A stretch of DNA of 64,000 nt from Kineosporia mesophila. Lineage in GTDB: Bacteria > Actinomycetota > Actinomycetes > Actinomycetales > Kineosporiaceae. The position numbers were made by a program, and so were the translations under genes. Shown one piece after another: positions 1 to 9,021 of this stretch (position 1 is its first letter; every line of letters starts with the position of its first letter). The notes under the pieces were generated by a model, which saw nothing but the letters and a program-made list of their open reading frames with translations, was not told the DNA's origin and searched no databases. The stretch lies in NCBI RefSeq assembly GCF_021129235.1, contig NZ_JAJOMA010000013.1, positions 159,557 through 223,556 of the forward strand, given 5' to 3'.

Positions 1-1696
1 GCTGGCCGCCTGCTCCGGCGGCGGGGGCAGCAACCCCGAGCCCGACGGCGGGCCCACCACGCCGTCGCCCACCCCCTCCACGGCGCCGATCGAGCTGACC
101 TACGCCACCCCCTCGGAGTTCTCCTCCTACAACAACAACACCGCCGACCAGGCCAACCCCGCGAACGCCGCCGTGCTGAATCAGGTGCTGCGTGGGTTCT
201 GGTCCTACGGGCCGGAGGGCGACGTGGTGCCCGACACCGAGTTCGGCACCTTCGAGCTCACCGGCACCGACCCGCAGACCGTGAAGTACACGTTCGCCGA
301 CGCCGCGGTCTGGTCGGACGGCGAGCCGATCGACTGTGACGACGCGGTGCTCGCCTGGGCCGCCAACGTCGGGCGCTGGCCCACCGGTGAGGTCGACCAG
401 TACACCAAGGCCAGGCTGACGGCGTTCTCCTCGCTCACCCCGGGCGCCTGGGCGCGGGCCTCGATGCCGAAGTGCGCCGACGGCGACCGCACGTTCACCA
501 TGACGTTCGAGCACCCGTACGCCGACTGGAAGACGTTCTTCGGGCCGTCGACCATCCTGCCCGCCCACATCGTCGAGAAGCGGTCCGGTGTCAAGGACGT
601 GATCTCCGCGGTGAAGGGCGGGAAGAACGCCACGATGCGGAAGCTCGGCCGGTTCTACAACACCGGCTGGCTGTTCGAGCCGGGGAAGTACGAGACGGCG
701 ATCTCCCCGAGCTCCGGCCCCTACCAGGTGGCCTCGTGGAAGCCGGGCAAGGCGCTGACGCTGGAGCCGAACCCGAAGTGGTGGGGCGCGGTGCCGGCCG
801 CCCGGACCATCGTGTTCCGGCTGGTGCACGCCCAGGACCAGGCGCAGGCCCTGGTCGACGGCACGGTGCAGGTGATCCACCCGACCCCGACCGAGAAGAT
901 CCTGAAGACACTCTCGGCCGCGAAGGGGGCGGTGAAGGTGTCCAGCCACGACTCGGCGGCCTGGGAGCACGCCGACTACAACTTCGACGGCCCCTTCTCG
1001 TCCCGCGCCCTGCGTGAGGCGTTCACGAAATGCCTTCCGCGTCAGCAGATCGTCGACGAGCTGATCAAGCCGCTGAACCCCCGCGCGCAGGTGCTGCACT
1101 CCCGGTTCCGGCTGCCGTTCCAGAAGGACTACCCCGAGTTCGCGCAGACCGGCGGGCAGGACTACGCGAAGGCGGACGTCGCCGGGGCCCGCAAGATCCT
1201 GGAGAAGGAGAAGAAGGTCGGCACCCGGGTCGAGATCGCCTACCTGGCGCCCGACCTGCGCCGCGAGAACGAGGTGAAGCTGATCAAGAAGTCGTGTGGC
1301 AAGGCCGGCTTCAAGGTCGTGGACGCGGGCAGCTACACCTTCCTGTCGTCCGAGCTGGTGCGGGGCAACTTCGACGTGGCCCTGTACAGCGCCACCGACT
1401 CGGCCTCGGTCACCCAGTCGTCGGCCGTCTACACGTCCAAGGGCGCGGAGAACCGCCTCGGGTACAGCAGCAAGAAGGTCGACGGGCTCTACGCCGACCT
1501 GGCCGGGGAACTGGACGAGGGCCGCCAGCGGGACCTGCTCAAGCAGCTGGACACGGCGCTGTGGCACGACCTGGTCGACGTGCCCATCTTCGCCTTCCCG
1601 GCCCTGCTCGCCACCGACACCAAGGTGCAGGGCGTGCAGGACAATCCGAGCTGGTCCGGCGTCACCTACAACGTCAACACCTGGACGTCCTCGTAG
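1..1696 (+). CDS. ABC transporter solute-binding lipoprotein, family 5 (5' end cut by window)
   Basis: The reading frame is open from base 2 and begins inside a lipobox (LAAC, bases 2-13), so only the start of the signal peptide is missing. The Cys would be lipidated and the mature protein anchored outside the membrane. After a Gly/Pro/Thr-rich linker comes a family-5 (DppA/OppA-like) binding fold, with the usual 'W(S/A)DGEPI' segment early and a C-terminal half typical of peptide binders. It stands directly before typA, where mycobacteria carry lpqW, which has the same fold. It could therefore be an LpqW-type lipoprotein acting in envelope biosynthesis rather than a transport component, and no permease lies beside it. 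The stop is directly followed by the convergent dehydratase gene. Confidence 0.85.
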   Translation, partial: LAACSGGGGSNPEPDGGPTTPSPTPSTAPIELTYATPSEFSSYNNNTADQANPANAAVLNQVLRGFWSYGPEGDVVPDTEFGTFELTGTDPQTVKYTFADAAVWSDGEPIDCDDAVLAWAANVGRWPTGEVDQYTKARLTAFSSLTPGAWARASMPKCADGDRTFTMTFEHPYADWKTFFGPSTILPAHIVEKRSGVKDVISAVKGGKNATMRKLGRFYNTGWLFEPGKYETAISPSSGPYQVASWKPGKALTLEPNPKWWGAVPAARTIVFRLVHAQDQAQALVDGTVQVIHPTPTEKILKTLSAAKGAVKVSSHDSAAWEHADYNFDGPFSSRALREAFTKCLPRQQIVDELIKPLNPRAQVLHSRFRLPFQKDYPEFAQTGGQDYAKADVAGARKILEKEKKVGTRVEIAYLAPDLRRENEVKLIKKSCGKAGFKVVDAGSYTFLSSELVRGNFDVALYSATDSASVTQSSAVYTSKGAENRLGYSSKKVDGLYADLAGELDEGRQRDLLKQLDTALWHDLVDVPIFAFPALLATDTKVQGVQDNPSWSGVTYNVNTWTSS

Positions 1697-2347
1697 TCAC
1701 TGGGTACAGACACACAGCTCGTTGCCGTCGGCGTCGGCGAGCACCCACCAGTCGGGGGCGAACTCGTCGGTGACCAGCCGGCCACCGGCGTCCACCACGT
1801 CGGCGACCCGCTGGGGGGCCTCGTCGAACGCCACGTAGACGTCGAAGTGGATGCGATTGCGGTCGGGGCGCGGCTGCACCATCGGCTGGAACCACACCAC
1901 CGGGCCGACCTCGTCGGGGTTGTGCAGCTCGATGCCCTCGTCGCCGCGGCGCTCCACGTAGCCCAGCCCGGCCCGCCAGAACGGGCGGATGGCGTCGGCG
2001 TCGAGGGTGTCGATGGCCAGTTCGACCCGGGCGGCCGGGGGCAGCACCCGGGCCCCGACCGCGTCGGCGTGCAGCATGATGCGCTGCGCGAGTTCGACGT
2101 CGAGCGCGGTGACCCCGCCGGAACTGTGGGTGCTGAGGGTGAACGTGACCTTGTCGAAGCGCACGTCGATGTCGGGGTGGTGGTTCATCTCCTGGGCGCT
2201 CGTCGCGACCCGGGACACCAGATCGACCGCCTGGGGGAATCCGGGGGCCCGCACGCGGACGCGCAGCAGGGAGGTACCGGACTTGTGGACGGCGGGCAGT
2301 CCCACCAGGGCCGTGTCCAGTTCCTGCATCGTCAGCAGCTCAGGCAT
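1697..2347 (-). CDS. 4a-hydroxytetrahydrobiopterin dehydratase-like domain fused to a VOC domain
   Basis: This is a 216-aa protein with two domains. Residues about 1-95 look like pterin-4a-carbinolamine dehydratase (PCD/DCoH), with the His-His-Pro motif in 'EMNHHPDIDVRFDKV' and the following 'TFTLSTHSSGGVT' strand. Residues about 105-216 form a glyoxalase/VOC-type domain ending 'WWVLADADGNELCVCTQ'. The PCD domain would dehydrate a pterin carbinolamine; the substrate of the VOC half is unknown. I chose the ATG at 2347 because the reading frame upstream runs antisense into the divergent Nudix gene. The 99-bp gap to that gene would hold both promoters. PCD-VOC fusions occur in actinobacteria. 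Confidence 0.8.
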   Translation of the reverse strand: MPELLTMQELDTALVGLPAVHKSGTSLLRVRVRAPGFPQAVDLVSRVATSAQEMNHHPDIDVRFDKVTFTLSTHSSGGVTALDVELAQRIMLHADAVGARVLPPAARVELAIDTLDADAIRPFWRAGLGYVERRGDEGIELHNPDEVGPVVWFQPMVQPRPDRNRIHFDVYVAFDEAPQRVADVVDAGGRLVTDEFAPDWWVLADADGNELCVCTQ

Positions 2348-2446
2348 GACCCAAGGGTAGGACCTGGGCCGGATTACCGGCCGGTTCACTCTCCCGGCGC
2401 ACCCGCGTGGTGCGGGAACCGTCCGGACTTGGGATGATCGCGGACT

Positions 2447-2884
2447 GTGACCGAGAAAATGCCCACGATGGTGGTCGGCGGAGCCGTGGTCGACGACCTG
2501 GCGCGGCCCACCGTTCTGCTGGCCGCGCGCCGCACCGAACCCCCGCACCTGGCCGGCGGCTGGGAGCTGCCCGGAGGCAAGGTCGACCCCGGCGAAGAGC
2601 CCCTCCAGGCCCTGCACCGTGAGCTGCACGAGGAACTGGGGGTTAAAATCGAGGTCGGCGAGGAGCTGGTGGCCCCGAACGGTCTGGGCTGGGATCTCCC
2701 GCCGTCGCATCGCATGCGCGTCTGGCTGGTGCGGGTGACCGAAGGTGAGTCGGCGCCGATCGAGGCGCACGACGAACTGCGTCATCTGCCGCTGGGCCGA
2801 TGGGGCGAGGTGAACTGGCTACCGGCTGACATGCCGATCGTGGCTGCGCTCACCGCCCTGGCGGAGGAGCGTCAGGCTCCCTGA
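2447..2884 (+). CDS. Nudix hydrolase, MutT/8-oxo-dGTP diphosphatase type
   Basis: This 145-aa protein contains a complete Nudix box (GX5EX7REUXEEXGU) at residues about 43-65, read as 'GGKVDPGEEP' followed by 'RELHEELGV'. The size, the 'GGWELPGGK' entry and the C-terminal 'HDELRHLPLGRW' region fit MutT-like diphosphatases that clean oxidised nucleotides from the dNTP pool. Translation most likely starts at the GTG at 2447. It is divergent from the dehydratase/VOC gene and 49 bp upstream of typA, so it may share transcription with typA. The exact nucleotide substrate cannot be read from sequence. Confidence 0.88.
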   Translation: MTEKMPTMVVGGAVVDDLARPTVLLAARRTEPPHLAGGWELPGGKVDPGEEPLQALHRELHEELGVKIEVGEELVAPNGLGWDLPPSHRMRVWLVRVTEGESAPIEAHDELRHLPLGRWGEVNWLPADMPIVAALTALAEERQAP

Positions 2885-2933
2885 GGCGCGGGTAACATCA
2901 ATCGTCCCCACCCCACAACCGGATCGGTCCAGC

Positions 2934-4823
2934 ATGCCTACGCAGACCCGTGACGACCTGCGCAATGTCGCCATTGTCGCCCACGTCGACCACGGAAAGA
3001 CCACGCTCGTCGATGCCATGCTCTGGCAGACCGGCTCTTTCGGCGACCACGCGCACGTGGACGACCGGGCGATGGACTCCAACGACCTGGAGCGCGAGAA
3101 GGGCATCACCATCCTCGCCAAGAACACCGCGGTGCGGTATTCGGGGCCAGGAGCACCTGACGGTGGGGTCACCTTCAACATCATCGACACCCCCGGTCAC
3201 GCGGACTTCGGTGGCGAGGTGGAGCGCGGCCTGAGCATGGTCGACGCCATCGCCCTGCTGGTCGACGCCTCCGAGGGCCCCCTGCCGCAGACCCGGTTCG
3301 TGCTGCGCAAGGCCCTCCAGGCCAAGATGCCGGTGATCCTGGTCGTCAACAAGACCGACCGTCCGGACGCGCGGATCTCCGAGGTCGTCGACGAGACCTA
3401 CGAGCTGTTCATGGACCTGCTCGACGGCACCGGTCTCGACCCCGACGCCGCGCTGAACTTCCCGATCATCTACGCCTCGGGCCGGGCCGGGCGCGCCTCG
3501 CTGAAGCGTCCCGAGAACGGCGAGCTGCCCGACTCGGAGAACCTGGAGCCGCTGTTCCAGGTGCTGCTGGACACCGTGCCGGCGCCGTCCTACGACGACA
3601 AGATGCCGCTCCAGGCGCACGTGACGAACCTGGACGCCTCGCCGTTCCTCGGTCGTCTCGCCCTGTGCCGGGTGCACAACGGCACGCTGCGCAAGGGCCA
3701 GCAGGTGGCCTGGTGCAAGCACGACGGCTCGATCAGCCGGGTGAAGATCACCGAGCTGATGATCACCAAGGCGCTCACCCGCGAGCCCGCGGAGGAGGCC
3801 GGCCCCGGTGACATCGTCGCCATCGCCGGTATCCCGGAGATCACCATCGGCGAGACCCTGGCCGACGCGGAGAACCCGATCCCGCTGCCGCTGATCACGG
3901 TGGACGAGCCGGCCATCTCGATGACCATCGGCGCGAACTCCTCGCCGCTGGCCGGCCGCACGGTGAAGGGCACCAAGGTCACCGCCCGCCTGATCAAGGA
4001 CCGGCTGGACCGGGAGCTGATCGGTAACGTCTCGATGCGGGTGCTGAACACCGAGCGTCCCGACACCTGGGAGGTGCAGGGCCGCGGTGAGCTGGCGCTG
4101 GCCATCCTGGTGGAGACCATGCGCCGGGAGATGTTCGAGCTGACCGTGGGCAAGCCCCAGGTGGTCACCAAGGAGATCGACGGCAAGGTCCACGAGCCGT
4201 TCGAGCGCCTGACCATCGACGCCCCCGAGGAGTACATGGGTGCGATCACCCAGCTCCTGGCGGTCCGGGCGGGCCGGATGGAGCACATGTCGAACCACGG
4301 CACCGGCTGGATCCGGATGGAGTGGGCGGTGCCCTCGCGCGGCCTCATCGGCTTCCGCACCGAGTTCCTCACCGACACCCGGGGTACCGGCATCTCGCAC
4401 GCCACCTTCGAGGGTTACGAGCCCTGGGTGGGCGAGCTGCGCACCCGTCCCTCCGGCTCGCTGGTGGCCGACCGGGCCGGGGTGGTGACCGGGTTCGCGA
4501 TCACCAACCTGCAGGAGCGCGGCACCCTGTTCGTGGAGCCGACCGCACCGGTCTACGAGGGCATGATCGTCGGTGAGAACTCACGGTCCGACGACATGGA
4601 CGTGAACATCACCAAGGAGAAGAAGCTCACCAACATGCGGCAGTCCACCTCGGACAACTTCGAGCGTCTGGTGCCGCCGCGCAAGCTCTCCCTGGAGCAG
4701 TGCCTGGAGTTCTGCCGCGACGACGAGTGTGTCGAGGTGACGCCGGACGCCGTGCGCATCCGCAAGGTGGTCCTGGACCAGGTCGCCCGAGGCCGGTCCA
4801 CGGCCCGCGCCAAGCGCGGCTGA
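2934..4823 (+). CDS. typA: TypA/BipA ribosome-associated GTPase
   Basis: This 629-aa translational GTPase has the usual BipA length. The G-domain motifs are clear: P-loop 'AHVDHGKTT' near residue 17, 'DTPGHADFGGEVER' (G3) near residue 84 and 'NKTD' (G4) near residue 135. Domains II, III, V and the BipA-specific C-terminal domain follow, ending in a basic tail. TypA binds the ribosome and assists 50S assembly and translation under stress or cold. It begins with ATG at 2934 and is followed by a strong hairpin terminator, so it ends its transcription unit. The typA and lpqW-like neighbourhood resembles that in mycobacteria. Confidence 0.97.
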   Translation: MPTQTRDDLRNVAIVAHVDHGKTTLVDAMLWQTGSFGDHAHVDDRAMDSNDLEREKGITILAKNTAVRYSGPGAPDGGVTFNIIDTPGHADFGGEVERGLSMVDAIALLVDASEGPLPQTRFVLRKALQAKMPVILVVNKTDRPDARISEVVDETYELFMDLLDGTGLDPDAALNFPIIYASGRAGRASLKRPENGELPDSENLEPLFQVLLDTVPAPSYDDKMPLQAHVTNLDASPFLGRLALCRVHNGTLRKGQQVAWCKHDGSISRVKITELMITKALTREPAEEAGPGDIVAIAGIPEITIGETLADAENPIPLPLITVDEPAISMTIGANSSPLAGRTVKGTKVTARLIKDRLDRELIGNVSMRVLNTERPDTWEVQGRGELALAILVETMRREMFELTVGKPQVVTKEIDGKVHEPFERLTIDAPEEYMGAITQLLAVRAGRMEHMSNHGTGWIRMEWAVPSRGLIGFRTEFLTDTRGTGISHATFEGYEPWVGELRTRPSGSLVADRAGVVTGFAITNLQERGTLFVEPTAPVYEGMIVGENSRSDDMDVNITKEKKLTNMRQSTSDNFERLVPPRKLSLEQCLEFCRDDECVEVTPDAVRIRKVVLDQVARGRSTARAKRG

Positions 4824-4836
4824 CCCGTACGGGTAC

Positions 4837-4866
4837 GCCCTCGAGCCCTGAGAAGGGCTTGAGGGC
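4837..4866 (+). terminator. Intrinsic terminator of typA
   Basis: Two 13-nt arms (4837-4849 and 4854-4866) pair with one mismatch around a 4-nt loop. A short T run lies about 12 nt downstream (ATTTT). It lies 13 bp after the typA stop codon. Confidence 0.75.
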
Positions 4867-5332
4867 TGGTGTGAAATTTTCGGTGCAGCCCCGCTTTCCG
4901 TATCAATTTCGGAGGGCGGGGCTTCTCGATGTGCAAGGTTTGTGTCCAGCAGGTAAATTAGTGCGGCCCGTTGGTCTTGGTGTGTTCAAGCTCACGGGAC
5001 GATGTTTGCTTGTCCGTTTCGCCGGTTAAGCGGTAGTGCGGGGCTACATCGTGTCCCGATCGAGACCGACCCGTGGCCGCTCCTTGGCGATTCGGAACAG
5101 TCGGTAGTCGGGCGGGCGACCGATAGCGACGGGGCAGAAGATCGTCCGGTCGGAGCGGGTTTTCGAACGTGGTTTCATCGTGCGGAGCGGCTGATCGTGA
5201 AGCATCCTTGTCCGGATCGTAATCAGCTGTGAACGCCTATCGTGCCCCGAATCCGGTACCAAGAGTGCAGGCGCGAGTACTCACGAGCGCCGGCTCGACG
5301 CCGTGATGTCGGAAACCTAAGGAGAACGACGA
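4867..5332 (+). promoter_or_regulatory. Long non-coding leader/promoter region of the peptide-transport operon
   Basis: No credible gene lies in these 466 bp, which are visibly less GC-rich than the surroundings. A second stem-loop has arms 4887-4894 and 4916-4923 (AGCCCCGC/GCGGGGCT), with extra inner pairing of TTCCG with CGGA. It may be a backup terminator or part of a leader. The region must contain the promoter of the operon, but I could not assign a convincing -35/-10 pair. The ribosome binding site AAGGAGA stands 7-8 nt before the GTG at 5333. Confidence 0.45.
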
Positions 5333-6979
5333 GTGAAGCAGCGAAGGCTGATTGCTGCTGGCGCTATGTTCGCGGCGGGGGCCATGGCCCTGACCGCGTG
5401 CAGCAGCGACAGCGACAGCGGGTCGGATGGGGGCAGTGCCGACAGCAACGCCTCGATCACGCTCTACAGCACCAAGCCGGAGAACCCGCTCATCCCGGGT
5501 AACACGAACGAGGTCGGCGGCGGCAACATCCTCGACGCCGTCTTCCGCGGCCTCGTGGACTACGACCCCGACACCGCCGCTCCGGAGATGTCGATGGCCG
5601 AGTCCATCGAGTCGAGCGACAACAAGACGTGGGACGTCAAGCTGAAGGCCGACCAGACCTTCCAGGACGGCACCCCGGTCGACGCCGACAGCTTCATCAA
5701 CGCCTGGAACTGGACCGCCTACGGTCCCAACGCCGCGCTGAACAACTACTTCTTCGCGTCGTTCGACGGCTACGAGGCCATGAACCCGGCCGACCCGGAC
5801 GAGGACGGCCCGAAGAAGGCCCCCACGCCGAAGGTCAAGGAACTGTCCGGCCTGAAGAAGGTCAGCGACACCGAGTTCACGGTCAAGCTCGCCAGCGCCC
5901 AGTCGTTCTTCCCGACCATGGTCGGTTACACGGCGTTCTACCCGCTGCCGCAGGCGTTCTTCGACGACCCGGAGGCGTACGGCAAGAAGCCGATCGCCAA
6001 CGGCCCGTTCCAGGTCACCGCCGGTGACGGCGACTCGGGCTTCACCCTGACGGCCTGGTCGGGCTACAAGGGCGAGGACAAGCCGAAGATCAAGGAAGCG
6101 ATCTACAAGACCTACACTTCCGACTCGGCCGGTTACTCCGACGTCCTCGCGGGCAACCTGGACTTCATGAACCAGGTTCCGGCTGCTGCTCTGGTCGACA
6201 ACCAGTACCAGACGGACCGCCCCGACCACTTCGTGAACAAGGCCGTCGGCGTCATCCAGACCGCGACGCTGCCGCAGTACAGCAAGAACTTCAAGGACGA
6301 CCCGAACGTCGGCAAGGCGCTGTCCCTGGCGATCGACCGGGACACCATCACCAAGTCGGTGTTCAACGGCGGCCGGACCCCGGCCACCGGCTGGGTCTCC
6401 CCGATCGTGGACGGCTACAAGGCCGGCGCGTGTGGCGAGTTCTGCACCTACGACCCGGCGAAGGCCAAGGAGTACCTGGCGAAGTCCAACTTCAAGGGTC
6501 CCTTCTCCTTCAGCTACAACTCGGACGGCCAGGGCAACAAGGAAGCCGCCGAGGCCATCTGCAACAGCATCAAGAACGCTCTCGACGTTGAGTGCAACGC
6601 CAAGAGCTACGTCGACTTCGCGACCCTGCGCGCCGACGTGAACGCCAGCAAGATGGACAACATGTTCCGGTCCGGCTGGCAGATGGACTACCCGCACATC
6701 CAGAACTTCCTGGAGCCGCTGTACGCCACCGGCGCGGGTTCCAACGACGGCCACTGGAGCAACAAGAACTTCGACGCGCTGATCAAGAAGGCCAACGCGG
6801 CCGAGGGCGAAGAGTCCTACGCCGACTACCAGGCCGCCGAGGCGCTGCTGTCCGAGGACATGGCGGTCATCCCGCTCTGGTACCAGGCGCAGCAGTCCGT
6901 GTGGTCCGAGCGGCTGGGCAACGTGAAGGTCACGCCGAAGAGCACGCTGGACCTCACCAGCGTTACCGCTACCTCCTGA
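5333..6979 (+). CDS. Peptide ABC transporter solute-binding lipoprotein (OppA/DppA type)
   Basis: This is a 548-aa lipoprotein. Residues 1-22 form a signal peptide with a positively charged start and lipobox LTAC, so Cys23 is the lipidation site. An Asp/Ser/Gly-rich linker leads into a family-5 solute-binding fold, with the 'TFQDGTPVDADSFINAWNW' motif typical of oligopeptide binders. It would capture peptides outside the membrane and deliver them to the permease pair encoded next. The GTG start is supported by the AAGGAGA site. It is separated from the permease genes by 175 bp containing two stable stem-loops, which suits a binding protein made in excess over the membrane complex. Confidence 0.92.
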   Translation: MKQRRLIAAGAMFAAGAMALTACSSDSDSGSDGGSADSNASITLYSTKPENPLIPGNTNEVGGGNILDAVFRGLVDYDPDTAAPEMSMAESIESSDNKTWDVKLKADQTFQDGTPVDADSFINAWNWTAYGPNAALNNYFFASFDGYEAMNPADPDEDGPKKAPTPKVKELSGLKKVSDTEFTVKLASAQSFFPTMVGYTAFYPLPQAFFDDPEAYGKKPIANGPFQVTAGDGDSGFTLTAWSGYKGEDKPKIKEAIYKTYTSDSAGYSDVLAGNLDFMNQVPAAALVDNQYQTDRPDHFVNKAVGVIQTATLPQYSKNFKDDPNVGKALSLAIDRDTITKSVFNGGRTPATGWVSPIVDGYKAGACGEFCTYDPAKAKEYLAKSNFKGPFSFSYNSDGQGNKEAAEAICNSIKNALDVECNAKSYVDFATLRADVNASKMDNMFRSGWQMDYPHIQNFLEPLYATGAGSNDGHWSNKNFDALIKKANAAEGEESYADYQAAEALLSEDMAVIPLWYQAQQSVWSERLGNVKVTPKSTLDLTSVTATS

Positions 6980-7014
6980 CAACCGCTCGTCGGTAGGAGC
7001 AGCATTACCTCGGT

Positions 7015-7120
7015 GCCGTCCCGCCCCAGCACGGGCGGGGCGGCGCTCTAGGACAGACGCAGTACCGCTACACACACGATCGGCCGGTCCCGCATCAGCA
7101 CGACGCGGGGCCGGCCGATC
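7015..7120 (+). promoter_or_regulatory. Two consecutive stable stem-loops inside the peptide-transport operon
   Basis: Hairpin 1 has 12-bp arms at 7015-7026 and 7033-7044 with one G-U pair and a 6-nt loop. Hairpin 2 has 16-bp arms at 7078-7093 and 7105-7120 with one G-U pair and an 11-nt loop. Neither is followed by a T run, so RNA 3'-end protection or partial attenuation is more likely than full termination. Confidence 0.7.
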
Positions 7121-7154
7121 AGCGGGCGAAACCCATGAAGGGTAGGCGAAAGCC

Positions 7155-8081
7155 ATGGGGCGTTACGTCGTTAGACGCCTGCTGATGATGATTCCGGTGC
7201 TCCTGGGCACCACGTTCCTCATCTACACGATGGCCTGGGCCATCCCCGGTGACCCGTTCGCCAGCAGATGTGGCCAGCGCCCCTGCTCGGACGCGTTCGT
7301 CGCGGCCGAGACGGAACGGCTCCATCTCGACAAGCCGCTCCCGGTTCAGTACGCGTACTTCCTCGGGAACATGGCCAAGGGTGACTTCGGCACCACGTCG
7401 AACGGTCAGACCGTGCTCGAGGCGACCGAGAAGGCCTTCCCGATCACCGTCAAGCTCACCGTGGTCGCGATCACCTTCGAGCTCGTCCTGGGTATCGGGA
7501 TAGGCATCCTCGCGGCGTTGCGCCGCGGCGGTTACCTCGATGGATTCTTCCTCTTCACGAGCCTTGTCGCCATTTCTTTTCCGTCGTTCGTCATCGGTTT
7601 CGTGCTGCAGTACCTGCTGGGCGTGAAGCTGGGTCTGTTCAGCGTGACGGTCGGATCGGGTGCGCCCTGGGGCGACCTGATACTTCCGGGCTTCGTGCTG
7701 GCCTCGCTGTCGCTGGCCTACGTGCTGCGCCTGACCCGGGCCAGCCTGCTCGAGACCCTGCAGGCCGACCACGTGCGCACCGCGATCGCCAAGGGGCTGC
7801 CCCGCGGCATGGTCCTGCGTAAGCACGTGGTGCGGAACTCGCTGATCCCCGTGCTCACCTACATCGGCGCGGACGTCGGCGCTCTGCTCGGCGGTGCGAT
7901 CGTCACCGAAGGCGTGTTCAACATCCAGGGCATCGGCGGTCTGCTTTACCACGCCATGCGTATTCGCGAGAACGCCACGGTCGTCAGTGTGACCACGCTC
8001 GTCGTGCTCATCATTCTGCTCGTGAACCTGCTCGTGGACCTGCTGTACGCCCGGCTCGACCCAAGGATCCGTTATGAGTGA
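7155..8081 (+). CDS. Peptide ABC transporter permease, DppB/OppB type
   Basis: This 308-aa inner-membrane permease has an N-terminal helix ('RRLLMMIPVLLGTTFLIY'), a periplasmic loop with a Cys pair, and five further membrane spans. The cytoplasmic EAA-like loop contacting the ATPase is visible around residues 210-225 ('AIAKGLPRGMVLRKHVV'). It would form the translocation channel with the next gene product. The ATG at 7155 follows the double stem-loop. Its 3' end overlaps the next start by 8 nt, implying translational coupling. Confidence 0.93.
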   Translation: MGRYVVRRLLMMIPVLLGTTFLIYTMAWAIPGDPFASRCGQRPCSDAFVAAETERLHLDKPLPVQYAYFLGNMAKGDFGTTSNGQTVLEATEKAFPITVKLTVVAITFELVLGIGIGILAALRRGGYLDGFFLFTSLVAISFPSFVIGFVLQYLLGVKLGLFSVTVGSGAPWGDLILPGFVLASLSLAYVLRLTRASLLETLQADHVRTAIAKGLPRGMVLRKHVVRNSLIPVLTYIGADVGALLGGAIVTEGVFNIQGIGGLLYHAMRIRENATVVSVTTLVVLIILLVNLLVDLLYARLDPRIRYE

Positions 8082-9021
8082 ACCCGACTCCGTCGCCGCC
8101 CTGGAGACCATCGAGGGCGCGCCGGGTACCCCCACCTCCTCCGTCACCGAGGCCGGCAAGTCCCGCACCCTGGCCGGTGACGCCTGGGAGACTCTGCGCG
8201 GTTCCTGGGTTTTCTGGGGCTCGCTGGTGCTGATCGCGATCTTCCTGGTGATGGCCGCCTGGCCGGGCCTGTTCGCCCATGCCGACCCGCGTGACTGCCA
8301 GGCCATGCGGGCCCGGCAGGAGCCCAGTGGCTCGGCCTGGTTCGGTTACGACGTGCAGGGCTGCGACGTCTACGCCCGCACCATGTACGGCGCCCGCGCG
8401 TCGATCATCGTCGGCTCGCTCTCCACCCTGATGGCGATGATCGTCGGGGCCGGCATCGGCGTCTACGCCGGTTTCTACGGCGGCTGGGTCGACATCCTGC
8501 TCTCGCGGGTCACCGACATCTTCATCGGTATCCCGATCCTGCTGGGCAGCATCATCATCCTCAGCTCGATCCCGACGCCGCCCGGCAGCGACTTCCTGAA
8601 CATCGCCAAGGTGGCCCTGGCCATCTCGGTGCTCTCCTGGCCGTCCACGGCCCGGGTGGCGCGATCCGCGGTGATCCAGGTCAAGCAGTCCGACTTCGTG
8701 GCCGCCTCACGGGCTCTGGGCGCCAGCCAGAGCTGGATGATCCGCAAGCACATCATCCCGAACGCGGCCGCGCCGGTCATCGTCATCACCACGATCAGCC
8801 TGGGTGGCTACATCGGGGCCGAGGCGACCCTGTCGTTCCTCGGTATCGGTCTCCAGCCGCCGGTGATCTCGTGGGGTATCGCGATCAACGACGCCGCGCC
8901 GTACATCCGCAGCACGCCGCACATGCTGCTGTTCCCGGCGCTGTTCCTGTCCCTGACCGTGCTCGCCTTCATCGCGCTCGGCGATGTCGTGCGTGAGGCT
9001 CTCGACCCGAAGACGATGTGA
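8074..9021 (+). CDS. Peptide ABC transporter permease, DppC/OppC type
   Basis: This 315-aa protein has an approximately 45-residue cytoplasmic N-terminus, a first membrane span ('GSLVLIAIFLVMAAWPGLF'), an external loop with two Cys, and five further spans. The ATPase-contact motif 'ALGASQSWMIRKHIIPNAAA' lies near residue 215, followed by the characteristic 'GAEATLSFLGIGLQPP'. It pairs with the upstream permease. The gene overlaps the upstream one by 8 nt and the downstream one by 4 nt (GTGA), consistent with a tight operon. Confidence 0.93.
   Translation: MSEPDSVAALETIEGAPGTPTSSVTEAGKSRTLAGDAWETLRGSWVFWGSLVLIAIFLVMAAWPGLFAHADPRDCQAMRARQEPSGSAWFGYDVQGCDVYARTMYGARASIIVGSLSTLMAMIVGAGIGVYAGFYGGWVDILLSRVTDIFIGIPILLGSIIILSSIPTPPGSDFLNIAKVALAISVLSWPSTARVARSAVIQVKQSDFVAASRALGASQSWMIRKHIIPNAAAPVIVITTISLGGYIGAEATLSFLGIGLQPPVISWGIAINDAAPYIRSTPHMLLFPALFLSLTVLAFIALGDVVREALDPKTM

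Noticed and set aside
2898..4400. 500-codon open frame antisense to typA
   Set aside because: typA is unambiguous, and the antisense product is His/Arg/Asp-rich without domain features.
4867..5332. Riboswitch in the leader of the peptide operon
   Set aside because: One extra stem-loop is present, but no known aptamer core could be matched.
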